64,000 bases of DNA, taken from contig CAZWPO010000012.1 of assembly GCA_964635975.1 (NCBI GenBank), positions 1 to 64,000 on the forward strand, read 5' to 3'. Position 1 is the stretch's first letter, and each line of letters starts with the position of its first letter. Below, one piece after another: positions 35,494 to 44,645 of this stretch. The stretch comes from UBA5314 sp964635975. GTDB taxonomy: Bacteria; Bacillota; Syntrophomonadia; Syntrophomonadales; Syntrophomonadaceae. The position numbers and the translations under genes were made by a program. Under the pieces are notes generated by a model. The model was given only the letters and a program-made list of their open reading frames with translations. It did not search any database and was not told the origin of the DNA.

Positions 35494-36036
35494 ATGAAGT
35501 CAGTTAAAATGCTATCGGTACTGGTTCTGACTACCTTTCTTATGGTTATACTTGCTGGATGTTCTGGGACAAATTCCTCAACCACGTCCACATCAGGGAA
35601 GAAAGAAATATCATTACCCCAGGGTTGGGAAATGAAGGATGCCATATCGGCACAGGATGTTGGAGCAATCGTCGGGGAAACGATGACTTACTTCCCAGAA
35701 GCTGGCAGCAATGCCAAGGCTGGCAAACCATCCTGCGGGTATACGGTTGCCGGCAAAGACTTTTCCAAGATTGGATTCTATGCATACGTAAACGGTGGAA
35801 GCAAAGAATTCGAGAGCACCAAAGGATTCGCGGTTAAGGATTCGGTAAAAGAAGTGCCCAATATTGGAGACAAGGCATACATCTGCGATTTTACTACTGG
35901 AGCATCAGCGATTGTGGTTCAGAAGGGTGAAACGGTAATAAGAGTAGACTGGAATCCCAAAACCTACAGCAAATTTGACAAGGTGGAACTTGGTAAAAAA
36001 TTGGCCGAGAAACTGATGGAAAACATGTACAAATAG
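35494..36036 (+). CDS. Lipoprotein of unknown function
   Basis: The 180-residue protein has a lipoprotein signal (KMLSVLVLTTFLMVILAGCSG) with a lipobox Cys near residue 21. The mature part is a compact alpha/beta domain (MKDAISAQDVGAIVGETMTY). Such domains occur in secreted Clostridia lipoproteins. GAGGAGG precedes the ATG at 35494; a 35470 TTG start would lengthen it without reason. It heads a four-gene plus-strand cluster. Confidence 0.75.
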   Translation: MKSVKMLSVLVLTTFLMVILAGCSGTNSSTTSTSGKKEISLPQGWEMKDAISAQDVGAIVGETMTYFPEAGSNAKAGKPSCGYTVAGKDFSKIGFYAYVNGGSKEFESTKGFAVKDSVKEVPNIGDKAYICDFTTGASAIVVQKGETVIRVDWNPKTYSKFDKVELGKKLAEKLMENMYK

Positions 36037-36048
36037 GGAGGTGCTGTC

Positions 36049-36546
36049 ATGAGAAGACCAGGACTAATTCCCTCTCTGCTTCTTATTGTATTTTTAACTT
36101 CCATACTGGGGTGCTCTCAGAGCGGCTCTCCGGGCGGCGTGGCCAATCAGGCCAGTGTCCCCTCTATAGAGGGCAGCACTTTTGACGCTCAAGGTTTTAC
36201 TATACTAGTTCCCAAGGGCTGGGAAAGTGTAAAGATCGACGGCGGCGTACAAATGTACAAAGGAAGTGACATAGTTCAGGTATATATCCGTGGATACAAT
36301 ATGACAGCCGGAGAAGACAAAGGCCAAACCGAAAGCAACTCCAAGCGGTACAACGGAACCCAGCCCGAACAAATTGACATCTTTGGTATGAGGTTCTGGA
36401 AGACCACCTATACGGCGGCCTCAGTATATCAAACATCTTATCTCAGCATGAAGAACGGGCAACTGGTATCTGTGCAAGCTGCCGGTCCTGATCATGACAA
36501 AAACGAAACTATAAAAGGCATCTTAAATACTCTGAAATTCAAATAG
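36049..36546 (+). CDS. Second lipoprotein of the cluster
   Basis: The 165-residue protein starts MRRPGLIPSLLLIVFL and has a lipobox (SILGCSQ). The mature part (FDAQGFTILVPKGWESVKIDGG) resembles PsbP-like or DUF4245-like small domains found in lipoproteins. It lies 12 bases after the first lipoprotein gene, and GGGAGGTG precedes its ATG. Confidence 0.75.
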   Translation: MRRPGLIPSLLLIVFLTSILGCSQSGSPGGVANQASVPSIEGSTFDAQGFTILVPKGWESVKIDGGVQMYKGSDIVQVYIRGYNMTAGEDKGQTESNSKRYNGTQPEQIDIFGMRFWKTTYTAASVYQTSYLSMKNGQLVSVQAAGPDHDKNETIKGILNTLKFK

Positions 36547-36566
36547 GAATTAGGGGGGAGAATTGG

Positions 36567-37229
36567 ATGCAGGCGAGCGATATTTTAATACCGCTGTTGT
36601 TCCTGGCAGTTCTGGGCGGCATGGCCTGGTGGTTAACTGCGGGCAAGGATAGGGGGCATAAAACCCGAAACCGCCTTGCAGAAGCGAACGGCTGGAAGTA
36701 CGAAGCCGGTTCAGAAGTATATAAACTGGGCGATGACAGGCAGCAGAGCAATATTCTATACCGCCTTTCCGGGAGCCTGACGGACGGCAAGACCTGGCTG
36801 ATGGAAGCCCGGATGCGCATGGAAATCGACCAGTCAGGTATGAGCGAGCAGACTTTCTGGCAGATGCCGTGGGGTAATATGACGCTGCTCTTGATGCAGC
36901 GCAGTTCGGTTCCTGTCCCCCGGGAAATAAAGGCGGCGCTTTTGCTCAAAAACGGCATAGATATCGATTTAAACGAACTGCATTCTGTTGATATAACCGG
37001 CATTTCAACTTTATCGGACCGGTATGAAGCCTATGCGGATGACCCTGATAAAGCCTTAGATTTACTTGGGCAAGCTTCAGATTTTGTTGCCTATTTCTCC
37101 GATGCAAAAGCATGGCCGTCAATATGCATATCTCCTGGGAATACAATAGTTCGTCTACCGCTTGGCCTGGAGAAGCCTGCAGATATGGAAGCTATGGCCC
37201 GCCTTGGCCTGTCGCTGTACAGTCGATAG
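36567..37229 (+). CDS. Membrane-anchored hypothetical protein
   Basis: The 220-residue protein has one N-terminal membrane helix (ILIPLLFLAVLGGMAWWL) and a cytoplasmic domain beginning NRLAEANGWKYEAG, a pattern shared with DUF3137-like membrane proteins of unknown function. GGGGGGAG precedes the ATG. It is co-directional with its neighbours; no catalytic motif is visible. Confidence 0.65.
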   Translation: MQASDILIPLLFLAVLGGMAWWLTAGKDRGHKTRNRLAEANGWKYEAGSEVYKLGDDRQQSNILYRLSGSLTDGKTWLMEARMRMEIDQSGMSEQTFWQMPWGNMTLLLMQRSSVPVPREIKAALLLKNGIDIDLNELHSVDITGISTLSDRYEAYADDPDKALDLLGQASDFVAYFSDAKAWPSICISPGNTIVRLPLGLEKPADMEAMARLGLSLYSR

Positions 37230-37261
37230 TACCTTGGCATAAACTCGATCGGAGGGAATCC

Positions 37262-38317
37262 ATGATGAGTAGAAACAATAAGTTGCTGGCGATATTGTCC
37301 CTGTTGACCATGCTAACATTCGTTTTTACATCTACCGCCTACTCTGGAGTTGGAAATAGCACCAGCCATTCATCTGGTTCCAAAAGCTCAAAATCGAGCG
37401 GTAGTTCCAGCAGTTCAAAATCAGGAACCTCCAGCAGCTCCAGTTCAAAATCAGGGACTTCCAGCAGCTCCAATCCAAGCTCATCTTCTTCCTCAAGCCA
37501 GGGATCTAGCTCTTCATCCCCAGGTTCCACTTCTGGTTATGCTGGCAACTCATCCGGCGCTTACACAGGCAGCTCCAGTTCACCTGCTGCGGCTTCAAAA
37601 AGTGCCGGCTGGGCAGCTGCCGCTCTGGCTCTAGTCTTCGGCCTCCCTCTTCTTGCCGTATTGGCCGGTATAATCATCCTGGTCATTTTTTTATGCAAGA
37701 AAAAGAATAGAATAGAATCCGGGGCGGCCGCGGACCTCTACCAGTCCCACGATGTGGATCTTACCGCCTTAAAGGAGCGCGATCCAGATTTTAATGAAGA
37801 ACAGTTCATGGCCAGGGTCAGCAATATCTATGTTCAACTACAGGAAGCCTGGGAATCCAAGGACTGGAAGAAGGTCCGGCCTTTTGAATCAGATGAACTC
37901 TTTAACATGCACAAGCGCCAGCTCCAGGAATTTATCGACAGCAACACAACCAATGTAGTTGATGATATTGCTGTTTTAAAAACGGCGCTGGACAATTATC
38001 GAGAACATGGTGAAATTGAAACTCTCGATGTATATCTCAAAGCTAGAATAAGGGATTATGTAAAAGATGATGCAACGAAAAAAGTCATTGAGGGCGATCC
38101 CAAGCAAGAAATAATAATGGAATACATTCTAAGCATGTCTCGCAAGAAAGGGGTTCCAACCAGAATCGGCGAAGGCACTACGGTTAATACCTGTCCCAAC
38201 TGCGGGGCCAATGTCAGTATTAATGCTTCCGGTGAGTGCGAATACTGCGGTAGCGTCGTTACTAGTGGCGATTTTGACTGGGTGTTAACCCGCCTGGATG
38301 TATTGTCACAGAATTAG
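37262..38317 (+). CDS. Tim44-domain membrane protein with Ser-rich region and zinc ribbon
   Basis: The 351-residue protein has an N-terminal signal/anchor (LLAILSLLTMLTFVFTSTAYS), a long Ser/Gly/Lys low-complexity region (about 30-105), a membrane helix (near 125-150) and a Tim44-like domain (FNEEQFMARVSNIYVQLQEAW...). The last 40 residues carry a zinc ribbon (TCPNCGANVS...CEYCGSV). GGAGGGAATCC precedes the first of two ATGs. Tim44-type proteins here are usually surface or import-related, without known function in Firmicutes. Confidence 0.8.
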   Translation: MMSRNNKLLAILSLLTMLTFVFTSTAYSGVGNSTSHSSGSKSSKSSGSSSSSKSGTSSSSSSKSGTSSSSNPSSSSSSSQGSSSSSPGSTSGYAGNSSGAYTGSSSSPAAASKSAGWAAAALALVFGLPLLAVLAGIIILVIFLCKKKNRIESGAAADLYQSHDVDLTALKERDPDFNEEQFMARVSNIYVQLQEAWESKDWKKVRPFESDELFNMHKRQLQEFIDSNTTNVVDDIAVLKTALDNYREHGEIETLDVYLKARIRDYVKDDATKKVIEGDPKQEIIMEYILSMSRKKGVPTRIGEGTTVNTCPNCGANVSINASGECEYCGSVVTSGDFDWVLTRLDVLSQN

Positions 38318-38348
38318 TCCGATACTATTAGCCTGGTATTATGCAATA

Positions 38349-39044
38349 TTAAAGTTCAATCGTTTCATCACAGACTACCTGGCCATCCCTTAATTCGATA
38401 GTTCGGTCACATTTTAATGCAATACGCCGATCGTGGGTTACCAGAACAAAAGTGGTCTGATACTCGTGGTTAATCTCCCGGAGAAGTTGAAAAACACGGA
38501 GGCCATTATTGGAATCGAGGTTGCCGGTGGGTTCATCTGCCAGGACAACCTTAGGCTGGTTGATAAGAGCCCTGGCAATGGCCACACGCTGTTGCTCTCC
38601 ACCAGAAATAGCATTGCTTTTGTTGTCCCGGCGGTGGCTCATGTCCACCCTTTCAAGCAGTTCCTCAGCCCTCATTCGAATTGCTTTATCGGCGTAACCA
38701 TGGTAGATCGAATGAGGAATGAGGACATTTTCCAAAACTGTAAACTGGGGCAGCAGAAAGTGAAATTGGAAAATGAAACCGATGCTCTGGTTTCGAAAAT
38801 AGGCCAGCTCATTGTCATCCAATACACCGATATCCATCCCGTCAAATTTAATCCTGCCATCGGTGGGTCGATCAAGCGCGCCTATAATATTGAGCAGGGT
38901 ACTTTTTCCCGAGCCTGAAGCCCCGACCAGAGAACAGAATTCCCCCCTCTTGATTTGCAGGTCTATACCAAAAAGCACCTGAGTAATAACCGGCTCATTG
39001 AATACCTTGGTCACTCCGCAAATTTCTATCAAGGGCTTATCCAT
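38349..39044 (-). CDS. ABC transporter ATP-binding protein (LolD/MacB type)
   Basis: The 231-residue protein has a Walker A motif (GASGSGKST), the signature ISGGEQQRVAIARAL and a Walker B motif (VVLADEPTGNLD). It matches the LolD/MacB/FtsE group that powers mechanotransmission rather than substrate pumping through the membrane. It overlaps the permease gene by 8 bases. Together with the permease and the fusion protein it forms a tripartite exporter-like system. Confidence 0.93.
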   Translation of the reverse strand: MDKPLIEICGVTKVFNEPVITQVLFGIDLQIKRGEFCSLVGASGSGKSTLLNIIGALDRPTDGRIKFDGMDIGVLDDNELAYFRNQSIGFIFQFHFLLPQFTVLENVLIPHSIYHGYADKAIRMRAEELLERVDMSHRRDNKSNAISGGEQQRVAIARALINQPKVVLADEPTGNLDSNNGLRVFQLLREINHEYQTTFVLVTHDRRIALKCDRTIELRDGQVVCDETIEL

Positions 39045-40260
39045 TACGTATTACCTCAATGGGATTCAATCTTGCCACCTGCCTGGCAGGTAGGTAGGCC
39101 GCAACAATCGCTGCAAAGATCGTTATCAGGCTGATAACGGCCATAGTCAGGGGTTTGAATAAAAGATCAAAACTAACACCGGAGCTGGCAAAAACAATAA
39201 AGAGCTTGGCCAGTAGAGCTCCCAAGAGGTTGCCGGCTGCGTCACCTGTAATGCCCAGTATGGCTCCCTGGATTATGAATATGCGGGATACACTATCAGT
39301 CCTAATCCCCATTGCCTTCAATATTCCGATCTGTTTAGATTTTTGAACAGCGCTAATAGCGAGCACCGAGCTGATTCCCAGGGTTACAGCTAATAATACA
39401 AAAAATTGGATAGTATAGCTGGAATTGGTCTGGCTCTGCAAACCTGATAGAAGTGAAGCATTGGTCTCCTGCCAACTCTCAACTTTATATCCAGGTAGGC
39501 GAGCTGCCCACTCCCTGGCAATGATGCTTGCCTGAAAAACATCATTGACCTGAATTTCTATCTCAGATACCCGGTCAGGTAGAGCCAGCAGATAGCCAAC
39601 CCTCTGGCGCTCTGCCAGGACCCAGCGGTTGTTTAAGGTTTCCAGCCCCAGGTCAAAAATACCTGCAACGTTCGCTGTGAAGGGATCATTGCCGGTTGTC
39701 TCCAGGATAACCGGGCTTCCCACCGACAAATTTAACTGTTCGGCCAGCTTGGTACCGACTAGCACCGTACCCGGTTGGAGTTGGTTGGTCCCTTGTACTA
39801 TGCTCTGACCTATCTTATAAAGCTGTTCCGCTTCTTCCATGTTCATACCACGCAGGGCGATACTTTGAGATCTGGCCCCGTGACGGATGAGGGCTGGTCC
39901 ATCAAGAACCGGAAGCACGGCCTTTATTCTAGTATCTTGACGAAGGGCCCGGGTAATCACCACCCAGTCAACAATGGGATTATTATCTTTGCTGCTGGCA
40001 TCTATGGTAACAACATTTGATGAGGAATCAGCAGGCCTAACTAAGCCCACGGGTGAAGAATCCCGGGTAACTGTGATGTGTGGTGAACGCCCGACCGTTT
40101 TCTCGATCAAATTGGCCTGCAAGCCATCAATAAGAGCGGTAAGGAAAACCATTACGGCAACCCCCACCGCTATACCGAGAAGAATGAGCACCGTCTGTCC
40201 CCGGTTTTCCAGTAAGAAGCGTACTGCAACCTGCAGTTCAAATCTTAATCGTCTCCCCAT
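39037..40260 (-). CDS. ABC transporter permease (MacB/LolC/FtsX family)
   Basis: The 407-residue permease has one N-terminal helix (GQTVLILLGIAVGVAVMVFL), a periplasmic-type MacB core domain (about 45-270) and three C-terminal helices in an FtsX domain (FFVLLAVTLGISSVLAIS...). That four-helix layout is typical. It lies between the ATPase gene and the membrane-fusion protein gene. The exported substrate is unknown. Confidence 0.9.
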   Translation of the reverse strand: MGRRLRFELQVAVRFLLENRGQTVLILLGIAVGVAVMVFLTALIDGLQANLIEKTVGRSPHITVTRDSSPVGLVRPADSSSNVVTIDASSKDNNPIVDWVVITRALRQDTRIKAVLPVLDGPALIRHGARSQSIALRGMNMEEAEQLYKIGQSIVQGTNQLQPGTVLVGTKLAEQLNLSVGSPVILETTGNDPFTANVAGIFDLGLETLNNRWVLAERQRVGYLLALPDRVSEIEIQVNDVFQASIIAREWAARLPGYKVESWQETNASLLSGLQSQTNSSYTIQFFVLLAVTLGISSVLAISAVQKSKQIGILKAMGIRTDSVSRIFIIQGAILGITGDAAGNLLGALLAKLFIVFASSGVSFDLLFKPLTMAVISLITIFAAIVAAYLPARQVARLNPIEVIRNG

Positions 40261-40263
40261 AGT

Positions 40264-41469
40264 TTACTTCTCCGCTTTTCCGCCCAACCTGACTTTAAGG
40301 CCTTCACTTATTCCATCAGGCATCAGAATTATGTCATCATTTTTCAGGCCCTGACTGATGATGGCTCCTTGTTCAGTACGGCTGCGAACAGCTATGCTGG
40401 TAAAATGAGCCCTCCCCTCAAGGTAGAGCCATACTCCGGTCGTTCCGTTCTGACTGCTCAACCAGCGGTCTCCCACTATGAAAGCCCGGGAGGGATACGA
40501 ATCCATTAATTGAACTTCTACCAGACGCCCCGGATTTAGTTCCAATGGGCTTTCATCCAAATCCACATAAACATTTAGTATTCCTAATCGCGAATCAGCA
40601 GCCGGTTCAATTGCCGTTATTATTCCGGGCCAGATTTTCTGTGGAGCTCCGGGAAGCCACGCTTTGGCCGGCATTCCTTTGGTTAAGATCTCGCGGTATT
40701 GCTGATCGGGTTTAAGATGGATTCTGGTAACGGATTCTGCTCCCATCCAAATTGCCGCCTGGTCCTTTTGTACGAGTTCACCGAGCTTCGCGTATATTTT
40801 CAAAACCGTCCCGGCAAACGGAGTCTTGATATAGCACTTGTCAAGGTCTAATCGTGCATCCTGCAGTGCCAGCTCTTTCTTGGCAACTTCATTCATTAAC
40901 AGCTTTATGCTACTCCCATCAGGCTGATACGAATCAGCTTTAGCCCGTGCCAGAGAAGCCTCTTCCTGGCTTACCAGAGCCTCTTTCTCTGCTGCCTCAA
41001 GGGTTTCCTGAGAAATGGCTCCGGCAGAGGCTAGACTGCGCATCCGATCAAGGGTCTTTGCCGCCTGTTTGGCCTCTTCGTCTGCCCTAATACTGTCGGC
41101 CGCGGCTTCGGCTCTGTCAATAGTCTGCCCTTTTTCAAGGTTTATCCTGGCTGTCTGGACATCGGCTTGGGCTAACTGTACCGCCAATACAGCCTGTCGG
41201 TCGTCCAGGCGCACTAGGATTAGACCTGAATCTACCTTGTCTCCTTCATTTGTCGCGATTTCCACAACCTGTCCCTCAGCAGGAAAAGATAAAGTGGCAT
41301 CTTTCAGAGGTATTATCTCCCCACTTAACTCAAGGGCAGGATAATACTCCTGCTCTTGAACTTGAAGGTATTCCACCGAAACTCCTGAATAGTAGCGATA
41401 AGCGCCATAGATAACCAGGATCAGAAGGATTAAAAGCATTTTTGTCTTATGCTTGGATATTGCTCCCAC
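40264..41469 (-). CDS. HlyD/MacA-type membrane fusion protein
   Basis: The 401-residue protein has a membrane anchor (MLLILLILVIYGAYRYY), a biotinyl-lipoyl-like barrel (LSFPAEGQVVEIATNEGDKVD), a long coiled-coil hairpin (VQTARINLEKGQ...EKEALVSQEEASLARAKAD) and a second half barrel (YIKTPFAGTVLKIYAKLGELV). It is the first gene of the three-gene exporter operon. The presence of a fusion protein in a Gram-positive suggests export across a thick wall or an outer membrane-like layer. Confidence 0.9.
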   Translation of the reverse strand: MGAISKHKTKMLLILLILVIYGAYRYYSGVSVEYLQVQEQEYYPALELSGEIIPLKDATLSFPAEGQVVEIATNEGDKVDSGLILVRLDDRQAVLAVQLAQADVQTARINLEKGQTIDRAEAAADSIRADEEAKQAAKTLDRMRSLASAGAISQETLEAAEKEALVSQEEASLARAKADSYQPDGSSIKLLMNEVAKKELALQDARLDLDKCYIKTPFAGTVLKIYAKLGELVQKDQAAIWMGAESVTRIHLKPDQQYREILTKGMPAKAWLPGAPQKIWPGIITAIEPAADSRLGILNVYVDLDESPLELNPGRLVEVQLMDSYPSRAFIVGDRWLSSQNGTTGVWLYLEGRAHFTSIAVRSRTEQGAIISQGLKNDDIILMPDGISEGLKVRLGGKAEK

Positions 41470-41817
41470 TAGTTCACCATCCAGTTAGATGTTAATAATC
41501 CAATCTTCTTCACATTTGGCCTGAATCCTCTTTCGATGCAAATGGAGACAAGAAAAATGCACTGCCTTCAAAACGTCCTCATGACTTCTGAATAATCCTC
41601 AGTCATTTCAGCCTTAACAAGGCTATCTTTCCAACTCCAGCTGTCTCTCCAAAATACTTGACCAGGCGTGATTCAGGTTTTGCTTTACTTTTTAATGCAC
41701 AGCTCATTATTTTTGCCACTGCGTTAATCCAGAAAATAAACAGGGGGCTGTGTTGAAACATTAGTATTTCACTCACTGCCCCCTGGCTATTTTTCTTCTA
41801 TGCCCCTGGCAAGCTAT
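41470..41817. other. Intergenic region holding a strong hairpin terminator
   Basis: No gene is seen. At 41742-41785 CAGGGGGC pairs with GCCCCCTG around a 28-base loop. T-rich runs follow on both strands (GCTATTTTTCTT on the plus strand and TTTATTTTC on the minus strand), so it probably terminates the small zinc-ribbon operon on the minus strand. The rest would hold the promoter of the exporter operon. Confidence 0.55.
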
Positions 41818-41988
41818 TTATTTGTGAATTTTATTAGAGCCTAAATGCTCCTTTAGCCAATGACTGCGGTTGGGGTCTTTCTCTACGAAAGAAACCTCGC
41901 AGCCACTATTTTTCAGCATCTGGGCCAAATTATAAATTCTATCCAGATCGTATTTCACGCGGCCACCCCAATTAACGATTACATGCAA
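41818..41988 (-). CDS. Small protein downstream of the zinc-ribbon gene
   Basis: A 56-residue frame starts at TTG 41988 (HVIVNWGGRVKYDLDRIYN) behind GGGGAG. It reads LAQMLKNSGCEVSFVEKDPN and stops at 41818, just before a strong terminator. The sequence has normal codon use and a balanced amphipathic pattern, so I judge it real. It lies 17 bases after the stop of the zinc-ribbon gene. The family is not recognised. Confidence 0.5.
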   Translation of the reverse strand: MHVIVNWGGRVKYDLDRIYNLAQMLKNSGCEVSFVEKDPNRSHWLKEHLGSNKIHK

Positions 41989-42005
41989 TTATAACACTCC
42001 CCTGT

Positions 42006-42311
42006 CTACCAACTGGTTCTTCGAGATTGGGGTTTGTAACAGTCTCTACAGTAAACCGGTCTATCACCGCTAGGCTGAAAAGGTAAGCTCGTTTCTTTCC
42101 CACATGTAGCGCAAACTGCCGCATACATCTGGCGGTCAGATTGACCGTAACCACGATTTCCTCTCATTTGTGCCTTGCGAGCGGAACGGCATTCCGGGCA
42201 TCTTCCGGGCTCATTTTCAAAACCCTTCTCTGCATAGAATTCCTGTTCGGCGACAGTAAATGCAAAACCACTTCCACAATCTTTGCACGTTAAAATTTTG
42301 TCAGAAAACAT
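42006..42311 (-). CDS. Zinc-ribbon protein (CxxC-x-CxxC type)
   Basis: The 101-residue protein has two treble-clef or ribbon units. The first, LTCKDCGSGFAFTVAEQEFY with GRCPECR, matches the probable zinc-binding domain found in many bacteria; the second (VCATCGKETSLPFQPSGDRP, YCRDCYK) is of the CxxC_CXXC_SSSS type. AGGAGG precedes the ATG. Such small proteins are often encoded singly and their role is unknown. Confidence 0.85.
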   Translation of the reverse strand: MFSDKILTCKDCGSGFAFTVAEQEFYAEKGFENEPGRCPECRSARKAQMRGNRGYGQSDRQMYAAVCATCGKETSLPFQPSGDRPVYCRDCYKPQSRRTSW

Positions 42312-42673
42312 AAAAAACCTCCTAATTATTATCGCTAATATCGAGGGAATATTCTGTCATTCTTTACTCCCCCAACTTGAAGCAATCAGGAAGGTCAGTT
42401 TATCCACAGGCTATTAGGCTACAAAGAGTATACTTTATAGTTCCTGAAAATGCAAATATTTACGGGATTTTCACCAACATCCGTGTAACCTCCTGTAAAA
42501 ACGGGGTTACTCCTTAGTACTATTTCATCAAATGAAAATGGGCTGTACTTCATTGTTAACTTGCCCAGCAACCGGCCCAATCTTCAATTAGCTCTTACTG
42601 GTTTAGTAGAAAATATTCGTTCCTAGGCAATGGGAACATAAAGCGAGGTAACTTTATTGTTAGCCGTTCTAAT
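42312..42673. other. Intergenic region without recognisable genes
   Basis: This 362-base stretch contains the promoter and AGGAGG site for the zinc-ribbon gene, and a hairpin GTAACC...GGTTAC at 42484-42510. That hairpin may end transcription of the methyltransferase operon, although its T-run is weak. No RNA gene is apparent. Confidence 0.35.
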
Positions 42674-43483
42674 CTAACCCACCCTTCCGCAAAACACAGA
42701 ATATGTAAAGAATGCGTAATAATATGGAATATTCAAGATGAAATCAGGCGACTCATTATGGCACAGACGCTGATATTCCGCCCAAACTTCAGGCGAGACT
42801 TCTGACCCAACTTCTCCCCAACGCATGTTAAAAAGATCACTTAATGAAGCTCGTATTTCTGGACTTAAGGGAGGGCAGATATCTCTAACAAAAGTCCGAG
42901 CGTGCAGGTCGTTTAAGCCCGCACGGCTAAACCATTCTAAAGCACGCATCATATGATGCTCGGGATTCATGACTGTTTTTAACGGAGCGATTCCTGAAGA
43001 GGTAGCATTCAACCTGGCCTCCAGCATTGGGAATCCGGGCAGCAGATTTTGCGAAGACCACATCATAATAAAAACTCGTCCTCCTGGTTTCACAACCCGT
43101 TCCATCTCCTTTAGTAAAACTATGGGATCCAGAGGAGCGTATCCGGCAAAATCCATGCTGCAGGCCCAGTCATAAGTGTCTTCTTCAAATGGAAGTTGAG
43201 ATGCATCACCCTTTTTGAACACGATCCCATTTCCTACATATAATTCAGATGACAAATAACGTGCTCTGTCCAAGACATCGTCGGATATATCGATCCCTGT
43301 AACGTGCCCGTCAGGTCCCACTGCTTCAGCGAGAAGTAATGTGTTTGATCCGATTCCGCAACCTACATCCAAACCAACACTTCCTTCGGGAAGACGCAAT
43401 GATTCTATTATGGTCCTAATAATTGGTTCTCGCAAAGGATGTGCCAACTCTAAACTTCTAATGTATTGTCCCAGATCAGACAT
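42674..43483 (-). CDS. SAM-dependent methyltransferase (UbiE/class I)
   Basis: The 269-residue protein has motif I, LDVGCGIGSNTLLLAEAVG, near residues 38-56, the acidic ribose-binding residue in VTGIDISDD and a motif DWACSMDFAGY. The C-terminal region has FVRDICPPLSPE and shows no distinct substrate signature. It belongs to the UbiE/small-molecule methyltransferase group. It may be co-transcribed with the creatininase-family gene 39 bases upstream. The substrate is unknown. Confidence 0.85.
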   Translation of the reverse strand: MSDLGQYIRSLELAHPLREPIIRTIIESLRLPEGSVGLDVGCGIGSNTLLLAEAVGPDGHVTGIDISDDVLDRARYLSSELYVGNGIVFKKGDASQLPFEEDTYDWACSMDFAGYAPLDPIVLLKEMERVVKPGGRVFIMMWSSQNLLPGFPMLEARLNATSSGIAPLKTVMNPEHHMMRALEWFSRAGLNDLHARTFVRDICPPLSPEIRASLSDLFNMRWGEVGSEVSPEVWAEYQRLCHNESPDFILNIPYYYAFFTYSVFCGRVG

Positions 43484-43522
43484 CCGATAAGCCCCCCGAT
43501 CTTCGCAGACTTTATCGACCAG

Positions 43523-44386
43523 TTATTCTGATACATCTGACAAATCAGTTCTAAAAAAGGGATTCGTAAATAAAAAATGATGCTCGTATTTCTCGTAATC
43601 CTTTCTTCCGATAAAGGCCATTACTGCTTCCGCAAGCAATTGAGCTACGTTTTGATTGAGTAAAGCTCCTAACTCTTTGTTCCCCAACCGCGGATAACCC
43701 AGGTGTCCATACTTACTCATTTCTGCAAGCACTCTATCCGGGGAAGACCAATCTTTTGCTTCAATCAAAGCATCTGGCAGGTTTCTGTATTCATTGCTCA
43801 CTATGGAACTGTCAATGTCCAGCATGTTTGATGTCTCGATCCAACCGGCATGAAAATCGTTTGGATATAGTTCAATCATTCGGCTTACCTCTTCAGGTCG
43901 GTTTGTGTCAATACCAAGTTCAGGCGCCGAAAATATTGCTCCCATCGGCGAAAAAGCGCGTATACCGTGTCTTTTATTGATTTCAGAGCAAGCCTCTTCT
44001 ACTGCAATTAAATGCCGGGGATCGGCATGTGAAGCAATAACGACAATATTGGAGATTCCCCAGGCTGCAAGGCTTTCCAATAGCTCGCAAAGAACATTCC
44101 GGACTGTAAGTTGTGCAAAATATATGTTTCCATGCAACGCTGTAACTCCCGCGCATGCAATTGGTAAAGGAGGCAGATGCAGAAAATTATATTCAGGCAA
44201 TTTTTCCACTAAAAGAGCTGTCGCATCAGCCCTCCACTGTTCCCCTTCATAGATGTCCGTGCCCAGAGGCAGGTGGTGGCTGTGTTCCTCAATCGGGGCC
44301 ACGGTGGCAAACAATACTGTTTTTGCCTTGTCGAGTTTATCGAGATCAACCCATGTCATTTCCATTACATTCTTAATAATAGCCAC
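43523..44386 (-). CDS. Creatininase-family amidohydrolase
   Basis: The 288-residue protein has the family's metal-site signature ATVAPIEEHSHHLPLGTDIYEGE, then GVTALHGNIYFAQLTVRN and a DPRHLIAVEEACSEINKRHG segment. Members hydrolyse cyclic or linear amides, including creatinine, formylated pyrimidines and cofactor precursors (MftE). GTG at 44386 behind AAAGGAGAG is preferred; an in-frame extension to 44428 has no ribosome site. The specific substrate is not apparent. Confidence 0.8.
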   Translation of the reverse strand: MAIIKNVMEMTWVDLDKLDKAKTVLFATVAPIEEHSHHLPLGTDIYEGEQWRADATALLVEKLPEYNFLHLPPLPIACAGVTALHGNIYFAQLTVRNVLCELLESLAAWGISNIVVIASHADPRHLIAVEEACSEINKRHGIRAFSPMGAIFSAPELGIDTNRPEEVSRMIELYPNDFHAGWIETSNMLDIDSSIVSNEYRNLPDALIEAKDWSSPDRVLAEMSKYGHLGYPRLGNKELGALLNQNVAQLLAEAVMAFIGRKDYEKYEHHFLFTNPFFRTDLSDVSE

Positions 44387-44645
44387 GAAAACTCTCCTTT
44401 CATCATCGCCATACTTTGAGCATACCATATCCCAATATTTATCAATTGTCTTTTTTCTCAGAATAATGCTTGTGTTTCTCAGTTATTTTCGATGAAGCAA
44501 AGTTGATCCAGTCAATAATCTTCATACATTCAATCCAAAGCTTAGCGCCCTTTGGTTTAAATTTACAAGGAAATTATTAGCAATAAATTTGGATCATGAA
44601 TATTCTGTTTTAAAGACAATCAACCAAACAAAGGAGGTGAAGTTT

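Noticed and set aside
37339..37530. Minus-strand Glu/Leu-rich frame opposite the Ser-rich region
   Set aside because: It is the antisense of a low-complexity Ser codon run and has no ribosome site.
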